Counted from the stretch's first letter, positions 42,828 through 51,956 are shown. The stretch is 64,000 nucleotides of DNA from JAUIJL01 sp965366625 (GCA_965366625.1 CBDUGP010000006.1:62001-126000); one strand, 5' to 3'. The notes: generated by a model from the sequence alone, not told the origin. Numbers and translations are program-made.

Positions 42828-44714
42828 TCAGCGGCGTCCTCGTCGCCGCCTCGGACGACCTTTTCTCTCCACCTGGGGCTCCGGTCGGGTTTTGCGTTGG
42901 CGCCGAGCACCGTACCAAAGCTCCAACGAATCTTGTCCCTCGCCTGTAGCGCGCACAAGGATTTCAAATAATACCAGGGCGTCCTCAAAATAGCTCTTGG
43001 ACGCGAAGCGAATCCGTTGGGCTTGGGTCCACTCCTGGCCGCACATGCGATGGAAGCCGTCCAAGGCATGGGCGAGCATGGCTCGTTTGTGCTTGGCGAT
43101 CGAATATCGATCTGAGAACGGCCGAAGGGTCTGATCCACCGCTTTGCGGAATTGGGTAGCCCCCATCTTCTTTCTTTCCTGTTCCTCGAAATCGAACCGG
43201 CGCAACATGATGTCGGGCAAGAGCAAAGCTCCGAGCAACACGGGGTCGTTCAGATGTCGATCTTCATCGGCCATTTCGTCGAGCACGGGCAAGATGCCGG
43301 TGAAGCTTCCCGCTCCTCGCTCATGGGCTTCGATCATCGACAGCGCTTCGGGCAACACCACCTTGAGCACCCCGAGGTCCAACATCCATTGCATCGAAGC
43401 GCTCACATGACCAGATTTGAGCAGCTGGAGGAGTTCTTCGGTCATGCGCGCCGGAGCTGCCTTCATCAGCTCCCGACGATTCTCCTTGATACCCCGTTGG
43501 GTGTGTTCTTCTATGTTGAATCCCAATCGGCCGGCGAATTCGCAGGCGCGCATCATGCGCACGGGATCTTCACAAAACCGGACCTGGGGATCACCGATGA
43601 CGCGGATTAGGCCGTCGTCCAAGTCGTCGATGCCGCCGCAAAAGTCCACCACCGAGAAGTCCTCGATGTTGTAGTAGAGGGCGTTGATCGTGAAGTCGCG
43701 ACGAAAGGCGTCTTCCAAGGGCGTGCCGTAGGTATTGTCGTTGGTGATCAAGAGATCCTCGGGCCCACCCGCTTGCTCGTCGGGATCCGGTGTGCGCCGA
43801 AACGTAGATACCTCGATGGTCTCATCGTGAAAGATGATGTGTGCCAGACGGAATCGACGTCCGATGATGCGCGCATTGCGGAATGCCCGTTTGATCTCAT
43901 GGGGCCGGGCTTCGGTGGCCACATCGAAATCTTTTGGCCTGCGACCCAACATCAAATCTCTAACCGCGCCGCCACAAAGATAAGACCGATAACCGAGCTT
44001 CTTGAGGCGATACAGAACTTTCAATGCGCCGGGAGAAATGTGTTTGCGCGAGACCGAGTGCTCCGGCCGATCGAGCACGAACGGCGCTTCCTCGTCATAG
44101 GGATACTCATCGCCCTCGTCGTAGGTGTCTTCATCACCCCAAGAAGACCCGTCATCTTCCAGATCTGCGTGGTCTTCGAGCACTCTGGCTTGAAGAGGTG
44201 AGCCGGCCTCGAGATCCAAGCTGTCTTCAAGAGCCAAGGCGCCAGTATCTTCAAAGGATAGCTTCTCGACCTTCGCCCGACGACGTTTGCGCGACCCTTT
44301 CTTGACCTTCCGGATTCGAGGTTTCGAAGGGCTACTGTCGCCGGTGTCCGGTTGGGCCGACGACGGGGCCGGATCGCGATTTGCCTCGGAAGATCTGGAA
44401 GCTCCTGGGCGCCCCTTTTTCGGTTTTGATGCCTTAGATGCTTGTGAACCTTTGGCAGCCTTGACGCCTTTGGCGCCTTTGGCGCTTTTGGCGCTTTTGG
44501 CGCTTTTGGCGCTTTTGGCGCTTTTGGCGTTTTTGGCACTTTTGGCACTTTTGGCAGCCTCGGCTCCCTTGACAGCCTTGACGCGCTTGGAAGTCTTGGC
44601 AGCCTTGGCGCCTTTGGAAGCCCGATCGCCCTTGGAGGCCTTAGAGCCTTCGGGTGCACCGGAGCCGCCAGAACTCTTGGGCGAGGACTCGTCATCCCAA
44701 ATTCGTGGGCTCAT
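42828..44714 (-). CDS. pcnB: Poly(A) polymerase I family with Lys/Ala/Ser-rich N-terminal tail
   Basis: A 628-residue class II nucleotidyltransferase that adds 3' poly(A) to RNA. The head-domain motifs are LCGGAVRDLMLGRRPKDFDVAT and NARIIGRRFRLAHIIF, the latter marking PcnB rather than CCA-adding enzymes, then RRDFTINALYYNI, DPVRMMRACEFAGRLGF and ENRRELMKAAPARMTEEL. The first 200 residues are atypical: an extended, highly basic stretch built from repeated AKSAKSAKS triplets (9-bp DNA repeat), then an acidic segment (EDDGSSWGDEDTYDEGDEY). The C-terminus is also basic (RKGRPRRRRGRR), as is common for RNA binding. Its ATG overlaps the stop of the hydrolase/OsmC gene (ATGA). Confidence 0.92.
   Translation of the reverse strand: MSPRIWDDESSPKSSGGSGAPEGSKASKGDRASKGAKAAKTSKRVKAVKGAEAAKSAKSAKNAKSAKSAKSAKSAKSAKGAKGVKAAKGSQASKASKPKKGRPGASRSSEANRDPAPSSAQPDTGDSSPSKPRIRKVKKGSRKRRRAKVEKLSFEDTGALALEDSLDLEAGSPLQARVLEDHADLEDDGSSWGDEDTYDEGDEYPYDEEAPFVLDRPEHSVSRKHISPGALKVLYRLKKLGYRSYLCGGAVRDLMLGRRPKDFDVATEARPHEIKRAFRNARIIGRRFRLAHIIFHDETIEVSTFRRTPDPDEQAGGPEDLLITNDNTYGTPLEDAFRRDFTINALYYNIEDFSVVDFCGGIDDLDDGLIRVIGDPQVRFCEDPVRMMRACEFAGRLGFNIEEHTQRGIKENRRELMKAAPARMTEELLQLLKSGHVSASMQWMLDLGVLKVVLPEALSMIEAHERGAGSFTGILPVLDEMADEDRHLNDPVLLGALLLPDIMLRRFDFEEQERKKMGATQFRKAVDQTLRPFSDRYSIAKHKRAMLAHALDGFHRMCGQEWTQAQRIRFASKSYFEDALVLFEILVRATGEGQDSLELWYGARRQRKTRPEPQVERKGRPRRRRGRR
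44463..44560. repeat. 9-bp in-frame tandem repeat in pcnB
   Basis: About ten copies of a 9-bp unit (GCGCTTTTG with variants GCACTTTTG, GCGTTTTTG) encoding Lys-Ser-Ala triplets in the N-terminal tail. Slippage here would change tail length without a frameshift. Confidence 0.92.
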
Positions 44715-45949
44715 GTGCGCCGACTCCGAATCACGGTCTCTGACGTCAGCGTCCGATGAACCGGACAGCGATCCGCAATTTCCATCAAACGCTCAGCTTG
44801 TTGCTCCGACAAGTCACCCGACAAGGTCAACTCCCTTTCAATCACATCGATCCGACCGTCCTCGGATTCGCATTCCTCGCAATCCTGGGCGTGAATCTTG
44901 CGGTGCCTCAGCACCGAGTCGACCCCTGCCAACGGCCATTTCTTGCGCCGGGCGTACATGCGAAGGGTCATATTTGTGCAAGCTCCCAAAGCGGCGAGCA
45001 GCAGATCGTAGGGATTGGGCCCCTCATCCCCGCCGCCCAAGCGCTCCGGCTCGTCGGCCACCAGAACATGCCCCCCAGCTCGGATCGATTGTCTCAAGCC
45101 GCCTTGCCCGGAAACACTGACTTCGCCTTCGGCCAACGTCAGCGCCACCGCTTTCTCCACCCGATCGGCACCGCTGCTTTCATCCGGCTGAATATATCGT
45201 CCAGCCCAAGCGGCGATGACTTCCGCCGCGTATTCGGCATCAGCAGGTTTATCGATCAAGAGGTGATCGGCGTCGTCCAGGGAAATGAAGCTGCGAGGAT
45301 GTTTCGCGGCTTCATAGATGCGCCGCGCGTGGTCAATATCTACTACCGCGTCCACGGGAGAATGCATCACCAAGAGCGGTCGGCCCAGCGATTGGGTGGC
45401 CTTCAAAACTTTTTGATCTTCCAGGTCGTCGAGGAATTGACGTTGGATAAGGAAGGGTCGACCCGCCAAGGTCACCTCCACTTCCTCTCGATCGTCGCCC
45501 AGCTCCGGGGCAGCGGACAAAAGAGTATCCCTCAGGTGGCGGGTATCCGAAGGAGCCCCAAGGGTTACGACGCCCCGGCATTCCGGCACTTTCGAAGCCA
45601 TGGTCAAGACGGCCGCGCCACCGAGGCTATGGCCTATCAACAATTGGGGAGCTTGGTAAGCGAGGCGCAAATACTCAACCGCCGCTTCGAGATCACCCAG
45701 ATTCGAAGTGAAATTGGTTTCCGCGAATTCACCTTCGGACTGGCCGAGACCCGTGAAATCGAATCGGAGCACCGCAATGCCCCGCTGAACCAGGGATCGG
45801 CTGATCCGAGTCGCTGCTTTCAGGTCTTTTGAGCAAGTAAAGCAGTGTGCGAAAAGAGCAAAAGCTCGAATGGGATCCTCGGAACGGTCCAGCCGGGCCG
45901 ATAAATCATGGCCGAGAGCGCCGGGAAAAGAGAGTTTTTCAGTGATCAT
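44711..45949 (-). CDS. Alpha/beta hydrolase-OsmC fusion
   Basis: A 412-residue two-domain protein. Residues about 5-255 form an alpha/beta hydrolase: the oxyanion motif AHCFTCSKD, nucleophile elbow LLIGHSLGGAAVL (Ser), LVMHSPVDAVVDI (acid) and DDADHLL (His). Residues about 275-410 form an OsmC/Ohr-like domain with NPYDLLLAALGACTNMTLRMYA holding the first Cys and a later RCPVHRTL where the second Cys would give a peroxidatic pair. Such fusions are known in several phyla. The ATG at 45949 fits the conserved family start MITEKLSFPGALG, though AGAGG is close to it; a longer frame runs to 46000. Confidence 0.88.
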   Translation of the reverse strand: MITEKLSFPGALGHDLSARLDRSEDPIRAFALFAHCFTCSKDLKAATRISRSLVQRGIAVLRFDFTGLGQSEGEFAETNFTSNLGDLEAAVEYLRLAYQAPQLLIGHSLGGAAVLTMASKVPECRGVVTLGAPSDTRHLRDTLLSAAPELGDDREEVEVTLAGRPFLIQRQFLDDLEDQKVLKATQSLGRPLLVMHSPVDAVVDIDHARRIYEAAKHPRSFISLDDADHLLIDKPADAEYAAEVIAAWAGRYIQPDESSGADRVEKAVALTLAEGEVSVSGQGGLRQSIRAGGHVLVADEPERLGGGDEGPNPYDLLLAALGACTNMTLRMYARRKKWPLAGVDSVLRHRKIHAQDCEECESEDGRIDVIERELTLSGDLSEQQAERLMEIADRCPVHRTLTSETVIRSRRT

Positions 45950-46132
45950 ATCCTCTGCCGCAGGACGCCCGCGGCCGGCGCGCTGCAACGGCCCCGGCAC
46001 GACATCCCGTGTTTTGACGATTCTACCGGAAACTCAGAGATCCGCCGCAGAATCGACGAATACGCTCCGCTACCCGAAGAAAAGGCTTGATCGAAGCGAC
46101 CGGCGCTGTGGCCGATCTTGGATTCTAGCCGG

Positions 46133-48259
46133 CTAGCCCCGCCAGACATCCTCTGTGGTTACGGGCGCGGCGGGTTCTTCCGCCGGAGCCTCCACACTCC
46201 TCGAAGCCAACCAATTGCCCAGCATCGCGACCAGGATCATGAGCACAGCGATCAAGATCCACCAGCGCAACTGAGGCCAGGCCGGCTCTCGGCTCAGAGC
46301 CACCGAAGGTTGGATGACGGACATCTCGGGTGGATCCATGGGGCCTGACCCCACCAGTGGAAGTTCGTCCACCGACATGCCTTGGGAATCGAACGGACCT
46401 ACGGGCAGGTCGGTTTCCAGATCTCGGGGTCGAGGCTCCACCGCCGGCCCCCTGGGCGCCGACTCGTGCACAGGCGTGGACGGCTGGGGTCGAGACGGCG
46501 GCAGCGAAGGTGACGGCGGCAATGAAGGCGTGGCCGGCAAAGGTGCGCGACCGAGGTCCGCATTGAGGAAAGCCTCCGCAATTTGGTACCTCAGCTCCTG
46601 CAGATCCCTTCGATCGCCGTGGCGTGCGACGGCTTTTTGGAGTTGAGCCATGGCCGCGCCGGGATCGTCTTTTTCCAATAGCTGCCGAATGGATTGGGTG
46701 GTCTGCAGGAAATTCTCTTGACGCTGATCCTCTCCTTGGCGCAATTCCATCAAGGCTCGAACGGATTCCGAAAGGGTGCGGGCCGCCGCGTGGGTTGGGT
46801 TCAGCTCCAGCGCCTCGTTTAGCGCCGCTTGGGCCCGTTCCAGGTCTTCGGTTTGTGAGAGCTGTCGCGCCCGTTCCACCAAATCGTTGACCTGAAAGTC
46901 AGAGCTGGTGGGCGAAGGGGCCTGGGGCTGGGTTTCGAGTTCGCGACGTTCAGCTTCATCAATTTTTTGGCGCAGCTCCCGCAATCGGGGCCCACCCCCT
47001 AAACGTTCCACCGCCGACACCACCGCTCGGCGAGCGCTGCGCCAATCTCCGGCGCTCAGCAAAGCCTCCACCTCGGAGATGACCCGCAGAACCTGGCGAT
47101 TGCGCTCTTCTTGTAGCTGACGTTCCCGAGCTGCCTTTTCAACCTCGCGCAGCAGCCGCCCAACTTGGGGATCGTCGGGCGCAATGCTCTGGGCCTCTCT
47201 CAAGAATCTACGTGCCCCGCCGTGGTCTTCGCCCGCCAACGCGGCCTTGGCTTGGTCCAGCAAATGCCTGGATTTGGCCCGACGCTCGAGTTCCGTGAGG
47301 TCACGGGTGCTGAAGTCGGCCGACCGCTCCGGCCTCGAGCCGGCCGGCTCATCCTCCAACCAAAGATCGATCACCTGCTTCTCGGTCGCCGGAGACGGTG
47401 GATGGCCCTCTCTCAGCGCCTTTCGTAGGTCGATCACGTCGCCGAAGCGCTCTTGCGGTTTCTTCGCCAAACACCGCTCCACGGCTCGGCGAACGGCCGC
47501 CGGAATCCGTCCTTCGGCATCGCTTTCATTGAAGGGTAAAATCGGCCGCAACAGGTGCCCGGCCGCAATTGAGGTCGGATGGTCGCCGGCCACCGGATAG
47601 CGGCCGGTCAAAAGCTCATAGAGCATCAAACCCAGAATGTAGATGTCCGCTGTGATCGTCGCGTCTTTGATTTCGCCCAGGAATTGCTCCGGGGGCGAGT
47701 AACGCAAGCGATGCATCAGCAGACCACCGGCCGTGGTGCGCTCTGAAGCGCCCACCAAGCGAGCAAATCCGGGATCCGCGAGCTGCAAGCGCGGGTCCGA
47801 GTCGTCACTGTCCTTGGCCAACAAAAATCGATCGGGAGCCAGGGAACCGTGGGCCCACCCTTCGCCGTGCAAGTAGGCCACCGCTTCTAAAGCCTGATCC
47901 GCCAACTGGAGGGCGGTCAGCACCGGCAGGGCGGCTCCGGTGCGTTGAAAGCTGGCATCGACCATCAGGGAGTCGAGGGTCGGCCCTTTGGCACCTCTCA
48001 TTTCCAAAACCGCCCAGGTCGGGTCGTCCACGTGAACGTCGTAGACCGGAACGACCCCGGGATGTTTCAAACGCGTGAACCATGGGAGATGTTGATCGAA
48101 GAATGCCCGGCGGGACGGATCTTCCAAACCGTGAGGGCGAACTTTGACCCGACAGATCTCGCCCAATTGCCGATGGCGGACGAGAAAGTCTGCCTCGAAG
48201 CCGTCGTTGCTCAGGGGTTGCAGAATCTCGTAGCGCGATTCCAGGAGACGGCTATGCAT
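46133..48259 (-). CDS. Membrane-anchored pseudokinase with tetratricopeptide-like helices
   Basis: A 708-residue protein whose residues 10-270 fold like a bacterial Ser/Thr kinase (Pkn type): CRVKVRP holds the ATP Lys, YSPPEQFLGE the APE region, and MLYELLTGRYPVAGD the F-helix. The catalytic loop near 137 is HGSLAPDRFLL, so HRD is HGS and the Mg-binding Asn is absent; the DFG near 163 is DPG. It should therefore be catalytically dead or very weak. A helical region (310-540) follows, then a Pro-rich linker (565-660) and one C-terminal helix (WWILIAVLMILVAMLGNWLA). It overlaps the BtuF-like gene by eight bases. Confidence 0.85.
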   Translation of the reverse strand: MHSRLLESRYEILQPLSNDGFEADFLVRHRQLGEICRVKVRPHGLEDPSRRAFFDQHLPWFTRLKHPGVVPVYDVHVDDPTWAVLEMRGAKGPTLDSLMVDASFQRTGAALPVLTALQLADQALEAVAYLHGEGWAHGSLAPDRFLLAKDSDDSDPRLQLADPGFARLVGASERTTAGGLLMHRLRYSPPEQFLGEIKDATITADIYILGLMLYELLTGRYPVAGDHPTSIAAGHLLRPILPFNESDAEGRIPAAVRRAVERCLAKKPQERFGDVIDLRKALREGHPPSPATEKQVIDLWLEDEPAGSRPERSADFSTRDLTELERRAKSRHLLDQAKAALAGEDHGGARRFLREAQSIAPDDPQVGRLLREVEKAARERQLQEERNRQVLRVISEVEALLSAGDWRSARRAVVSAVERLGGGPRLRELRQKIDEAERRELETQPQAPSPTSSDFQVNDLVERARQLSQTEDLERAQAALNEALELNPTHAAARTLSESVRALMELRQGEDQRQENFLQTTQSIRQLLEKDDPGAAMAQLQKAVARHGDRRDLQELRYQIAEAFLNADLGRAPLPATPSLPPSPSLPPSRPQPSTPVHESAPRGPAVEPRPRDLETDLPVGPFDSQGMSVDELPLVGSGPMDPPEMSVIQPSVALSREPAWPQLRWWILIAVLMILVAMLGNWLASRSVEAPAEEPAAPVTTEDVWRG

Positions 48260-49118
48260 ATTTCCCTAATTCCGGTGAAGGTCCCACGGCCGGAGAGCCT
48301 GCCGTCGAAGACCCGGTGCCGGCCTCTTGGACAGCCCGCCGTAAGGCCTCGAAACCCTGGACGAGGCGGGGCGACGGACGGCCCAAATAAGCTTCGGTGA
48401 TCGACACCACCCGGCGGTTGCGCACCGCCGGTACGTCCTGCCATAGGGCGTTGTTGTAAATCACATCCGGCCGGTATTTGCGCTCCTCCACTCCACACCA
48501 CGACAACACGATCACGTCCGGGGCCAAGCTCTGCAGCTCTTCGTCGGTGACGGGTCGGCTCTCCACCGGATCCCCACCGATGAGGTTCTCGCCTCCTGCG
48601 AGCTCGATCAAATCGTGGACCCAGCTCTTCTGGCCCGGAAGAATCACCGGCTTGGGCCACCACTGGACCGCAATTTTCGGCCGATACGGCCTGCTGCCCA
48701 CTCCGTCCGCCGAGGACACTGCGAGACGCCGACGCATGTCGGCGACCAGCTCCTGCCCCGCGATTTTCACATCGAGCAGCGCGGCAATTTGCTCGATGTC
48801 CCGATAGACGTCGACCAAGCTTTGGGGGCGGGGAGCGATGAACGGCAAACCCGCAGCCTCCAGGCGTTCGATGACCTTTTCATGGCCCGGCACAGTCAAG
48901 GACGCGAGCACCAAATCCGGCTCCAGAGCGGCTACCTGCTCAACGTCGATGCTGAGGTCCGGCCCGACCCGGGGCAATGTAGCGACGACCTCAGATGGAA
49001 AATCACTGTGATCGTCGACCCCTACCAGCCTGTCGGCGCAGCCCAATGCCGAGACAATTTCGGTATTGGAACACGTCAAAGCCACCACTCGCCGGGCTCC
49101 CCGGTTGGTTTGGGACAT
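48252..49118 (-). CDS. BtuF-like periplasmic-binding-fold protein without signal peptide
   Basis: A 288-residue protein with the class III (BtuF/FhuD) substrate-binding fold: RVVALTCSNTEIVSALGCADRLVGVDD at the N-terminus, LEPDLVLAS and SLVDVYRDIEQIAALL in the middle, and DVIVLSWCG later. Such proteins deliver cobalamin, heme or siderophores to ABC importers. There is no signal peptide or lipobox, and no ABC permease or ATPase gene nearby, so transport is doubtful; a cytoplasmic binding or sensing role is possible. Its ATG shares a base with the stop of the upstream TPR gene (TAATG) and its end overlaps the pseudokinase. Confidence 0.8.
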   Translation of the reverse strand: MSQTNRGARRVVALTCSNTEIVSALGCADRLVGVDDHSDFPSEVVATLPRVGPDLSIDVEQVAALEPDLVLASLTVPGHEKVIERLEAAGLPFIAPRPQSLVDVYRDIEQIAALLDVKIAGQELVADMRRRLAVSSADGVGSRPYRPKIAVQWWPKPVILPGQKSWVHDLIELAGGENLIGGDPVESRPVTDEELQSLAPDVIVLSWCGVEERKYRPDVIYNNALWQDVPAVRNRRVVSITEAYLGRPSPRLVQGFEALRRAVQEAGTGSSTAGSPAVGPSPELGKYA

Positions 49119-50446
49119 TAGAAATAGGCGAGAATTTCTTTGGCTGCGGGGACTTCCGGATCGTCCGGCGCGAGTTCGATGAACTTCTGCAGATGCTCCT
49201 TCGCCTTGGTCGGATCCGTGGCGGTATAAGTCAATCCCAAGGTGTAGTGGGCCCGTGCAAAGTCGGGTTTGACCGAAAGCACCTTTTTGAGCGCTTCTTG
49301 CGCCCTAGCTGAATCACCCGCTTGGAAATCGAGGTCCGCGCGTCGGTAAAGCAAGTCGATCGCTCCGTCGGCGTCGAGGACTTGGTAGGCATCCCAGACC
49401 GCTAAGGCTTCGGAAATTTGCCCCTTGGCGTCGAGCGCCAAGTATTTGATTCGCATTCCCTGCCGATTCTCAGGTTCGAGGGCAAGGGCACGCTCCGCCG
49501 CCGCAAAGGCGCCGTCTAATTGCTCTTGGTTGTAGAGAATGGATGCGACTCCGGCGTGGGCTTGGGCCATCTTGGGATTGAGTTCGGCCGCCTCCTGAAA
49601 TTTGGCCAACGCCGTCTCATAATCGCCATTTTGAGAAGCCAAGGCTCCTTCGTTGTAGACGCCGATCGCCATGTCTTGGGTCAGAGCCTCTTCGCCCACA
49701 TCGCCGGCGATCGCTTTGGCCTTATCCAACTGACCGGCGCGACGGTAGGCTTCAAAAAGCACCTTCTTGCCCTGCTCGTCATCGGGTTTCATTTCCACGA
49801 AACGCTCCGCGGCCACGATCGCGGCCTCAACGTTTCCTTGCTGCAAATGAATGTCGGCAATGCCCAAATGGCTGGGAGCCAGGGTCGGATCGAGGGCGAC
49901 GGCTTGTTGGAATTTCTCCAACGCCAAATCCAGATCTCTCGCGCGATGCGCCTCGGCGGCGGCGTTGTAGAAGGCTATGGCCTCGCTTTTAACTCCTTCT
50001 TCGGCGCTCAACAGCTTGACGTCCAGATTCTGCTGCTCTCCTGCAATCAGCTCGACCTCACCGGTGAAGTCGGCAAAACCTTCGCCGGAGAATGTCACCG
50101 CGTATTTGCCCGAAGCCTCAGCCACTTCGATTTCAAACTCACCCTTTTTGGTCGTCGTGTCCTGCCCCACCGTCTGTCCACTATCGACATGAAGGACCAC
50201 AACTTGGATATCTCGCAGCTTCTCGCCGTCCATATTCGAGACCGCGCCGGCGATTTGCGCCACGGTGTCTTTTTTCTTTTTTTTCTTCTCGGCCAATGCC
50301 GCGTCCTGGATGAGCAATCCACCGATAAGCATCAGCAAGGTCGGCAGAATGATGCGCAAAACCAGCGAGTCCCGATGCCGGGAAACGGAATTCATTCGGC
50401 CAGGATTCAACGGATTCAACGGATTCAACGGGGGACGTTCGAGCAT
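49118..50446 (-). CDS. Exported TPR protein with a carboxypeptidase-regulatory-like domain
   Basis: A 442-residue protein with an N-terminal signal or anchor helix (LRIILPTLLMLIGGLLI), a Lys run (EKKKKKKD), a beta-sandwich regulatory-like domain at about 60-150 (IAGAVSNMDGEKLRDIQVVVLH) and about seven tetratricopeptide repeats (for example LAPSHLGIADIHLQQGNVEAAI and PKMAQAHAGVASILYNQEQ, each within one repeat). TPRs mediate protein-protein contact. The ATG at 50446 has AAGGAGAG seven bases upstream; its first residues are a 9-bp repeat product (PLNPLNPLNPG), so the more conventional start may be the ATG at 50395. First gene of an operon with the BtuF-like and pseudokinase genes. Confidence 0.78.
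   Translation of the reverse strand: MLERPPLNPLNPLNPGRMNSVSRHRDSLVLRIILPTLLMLIGGLLIQDAALAEKKKKKKDTVAQIAGAVSNMDGEKLRDIQVVVLHVDSGQTVGQDTTTKKGEFEIEVAEASGKYAVTFSGEGFADFTGEVELIAGEQQNLDVKLLSAEEGVKSEAIAFYNAAAEAHRARDLDLALEKFQQAVALDPTLAPSHLGIADIHLQQGNVEAAIVAAERFVEMKPDDEQGKKVLFEAYRRAGQLDKAKAIAGDVGEEALTQDMAIGVYNEGALASQNGDYETALAKFQEAAELNPKMAQAHAGVASILYNQEQLDGAFAAAERALALEPENRQGMRIKYLALDAKGQISEALAVWDAYQVLDADGAIDLLYRRADLDFQAGDSARAQEALKKVLSVKPDFARAHYTLGLTYTATDPTKAKEHLQKFIELAPDDPEVPAAKEILAYF
50403..50429. repeat. 9-bp tandem repeat, 3 copies
   Basis: GGATTCAAC three times near the start of the TPR gene, encoding LNP triplets if translation starts at 50446. Confidence 0.9.
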
Positions 50447-50501
50447 GGTTGAGCTCTCCTTGGGTCAAGCCTGTTCACAGGCGAAAGGTCAATAGACGAG
50501 T

Positions 50502-51179
50502 CTAGGCTGCGGGAGGGGGCTGCTCGATCCAGAGCTTGGCAGCCGCTTCGCCGCCGAGGGTGACCGGCGGACGGCCCAGGGGCTCCACAGTCACGGCGTC
50601 GGCGATGGAATCACGGGAAGTCAAAACCACACGGGCACCGGGGCGGAGGCCGTGTTTCTCTACAAATCTCAAAAAAGCTTCTTCTTGGTCACTGACCCGG
50701 GCGATGGTCACGATCTCCCCGGGCGGTGCTTGCTCGAGAGCCACCAGCTCTTTCTGCAGCAGCTCCCCAGCGACGTTGGGAATGGGATCCCCATGAGGAT
50801 CCACTTTGGGGTGCCCCAACAACTCGTCGATCCGGTCGATTAGCTTCGCGGAGATCGCGTGCTCCAACCGCTCGGCTTCATCGTGGACCTCAGACCAATC
50901 CAGCCCTAGAACTTCCACCAAAAACAATTCGATCAAGCGGTGTCGGCGGAGGACATGAATCGCCTCGTGCCGTCCCTCTTCGGAAAGACGTACACCGCTG
51001 TAGGGCTCGTAGGAAACCAATCCCAACTTTTCGAGCGTTTTGACCATCGCGGTGACGGTACCGGGGGCCACTTCCAAGGAAGTCGCGATTTGCCCCATGG
51101 TCACCAGCCGGCCAGACGGCAGCACCTGCTCCTCGAGCAGAATGGCCTTCAAATAGTCCTCGACGGTGCTGGTGGGCAT
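50502..51179 (-). CDS. mntR: Manganese-type DtxR/MntR family metal-dependent regulator
   Basis: A 225-residue metalloregulator: winged helix (residues 1-70, STVEDYLKAILLEE, APGTVTAMVKTLEKLGLV), dimerisation helices (75-140), and a C-terminal FeoA/SH3-like domain (PPGEIVTIARVS to TLGGEAAAKLWIE). The metal site resembles MntR: Asp8-equivalent in VEDYLKA where DtxR has Met10, and Glu in HDEAERLEHAIS where DtxR has Cys102. His and Glu in HRLIELFLVEVLGL complete it. Mn(II) rather than Fe(II) response is thus expected, as inference. A UPF0173 hydrolase gene lies just upstream on the same strand; no transporter gene is adjacent. Confidence 0.88.
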   Translation of the reverse strand: MPTSTVEDYLKAILLEEQVLPSGRLVTMGQIATSLEVAPGTVTAMVKTLEKLGLVSYEPYSGVRLSEEGRHEAIHVLRRHRLIELFLVEVLGLDWSEVHDEAERLEHAISAKLIDRIDELLGHPKVDPHGDPIPNVAGELLQKELVALEQAPPGEIVTIARVSDQEEAFLRFVEKHGLRPGARVVLTSRDSIADAVTVEPLGRPPVTLGGEAAAKLWIEQPPPAA

Positions 51180-51221
51180 CAGGGCTCGCTCACGGGTGGG
51201 TTCAAGAGTTGAAACACGAAT

Positions 51222-51956
51222 TCAGCAATCCGGCGTCATCGACTCTCCGGGCTGGAGGGCCTTGACTTGGCAATTGACACCTAAGCTGGAGAGTTCCCGC
51301 TCCAGCTGCTCCGGATCACCGGTCAGCAACGGGAACGTTCCCCAATGGATCGGCACGACTTCTCGAACCTCCAGAAAACGGCAGGCAATCGCCGCCTGAT
51401 GGGGATTCATGGTGAAATGGTCGCCGATCGGCAGAAAAGCCAGGGCTGGACGATAGAGATCGGCCAACAGCTGCATGTCGGAGAAGAGAGCGGTGTCTCC
51501 CGCATGGTAGAAGGTGAAACCGTTCTCCATGCGCAGAATGAAGCCTGTGGCCACACCGCCGTTGATGACCTGATCACCGTCGAAAATCGCCGAGGTGTGC
51601 AGGGCTTGCACCTGGGTGACGGTCACCTTGCCACCGAGAATGGTCTGACTGCCTCCGAGATTCATTCCAGAGCAATTCTCAACACCTTTTGAGGTCAGCC
51701 AGGCACAGATCTCGTAGGTGGCGATGACCACTCTGGGCCGATATCGCTTGGCCAGCTCCACCGCATCCGCCATATGGTCGGGATGACCGTGGGTGATCAA
51801 CATGGCGTCGATTCTCTCAAAAGATTTGAGGTGATCCGGGCACGCGGGATTCTGGTCGACCCATGGCTCGATCAAGATGACCTCGCCGGAAGGCAAATCG
51901 CATCGAATCGTGGAATGGCCGAGGAACGTCATCGTGGGACGGTCGGAACGGTTCAT
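51222..51956 (-). CDS. UPF0173 metal-dependent hydrolase (metallo-beta-lactamase fold)
   Basis: A 244-residue protein of the UPF0173/YtkL-like family in the metallo-beta-lactamase superfamily. Metal ligands are in MLITHGHPDHMADAVELA (HxHxDH-like), with later FYHAGDTALF (Asp) and VVPIHWGTFPLL (His). FLGHSTIRCDL near the start is the family N-terminus. The ATG at 51956 has GGGGGA five bases upstream; the frame remains open to a TTG at 51968. Substrate unknown in the family. It lies 42 bp upstream of mntR. Confidence 0.87.
   Translation of the reverse strand: MNRSDRPTMTFLGHSTIRCDLPSGEVILIEPWVDQNPACPDHLKSFERIDAMLITHGHPDHMADAVELAKRYRPRVVIATYEICAWLTSKGVENCSGMNLGGSQTILGGKVTVTQVQALHTSAIFDGDQVINGGVATGFILRMENGFTFYHAGDTALFSDMQLLADLYRPALAFLPIGDHFTMNPHQAAIACRFLEVREVVPIHWGTFPLLTGDPEQLERELSSLGVNCQVKALQPGESMTPDC

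Noticed and set aside
49520..50452. A 310-codon plus-strand frame over the TPR gene
   Set aside because: Antisense shadow of a TPR coding region; no start signal and no domain.
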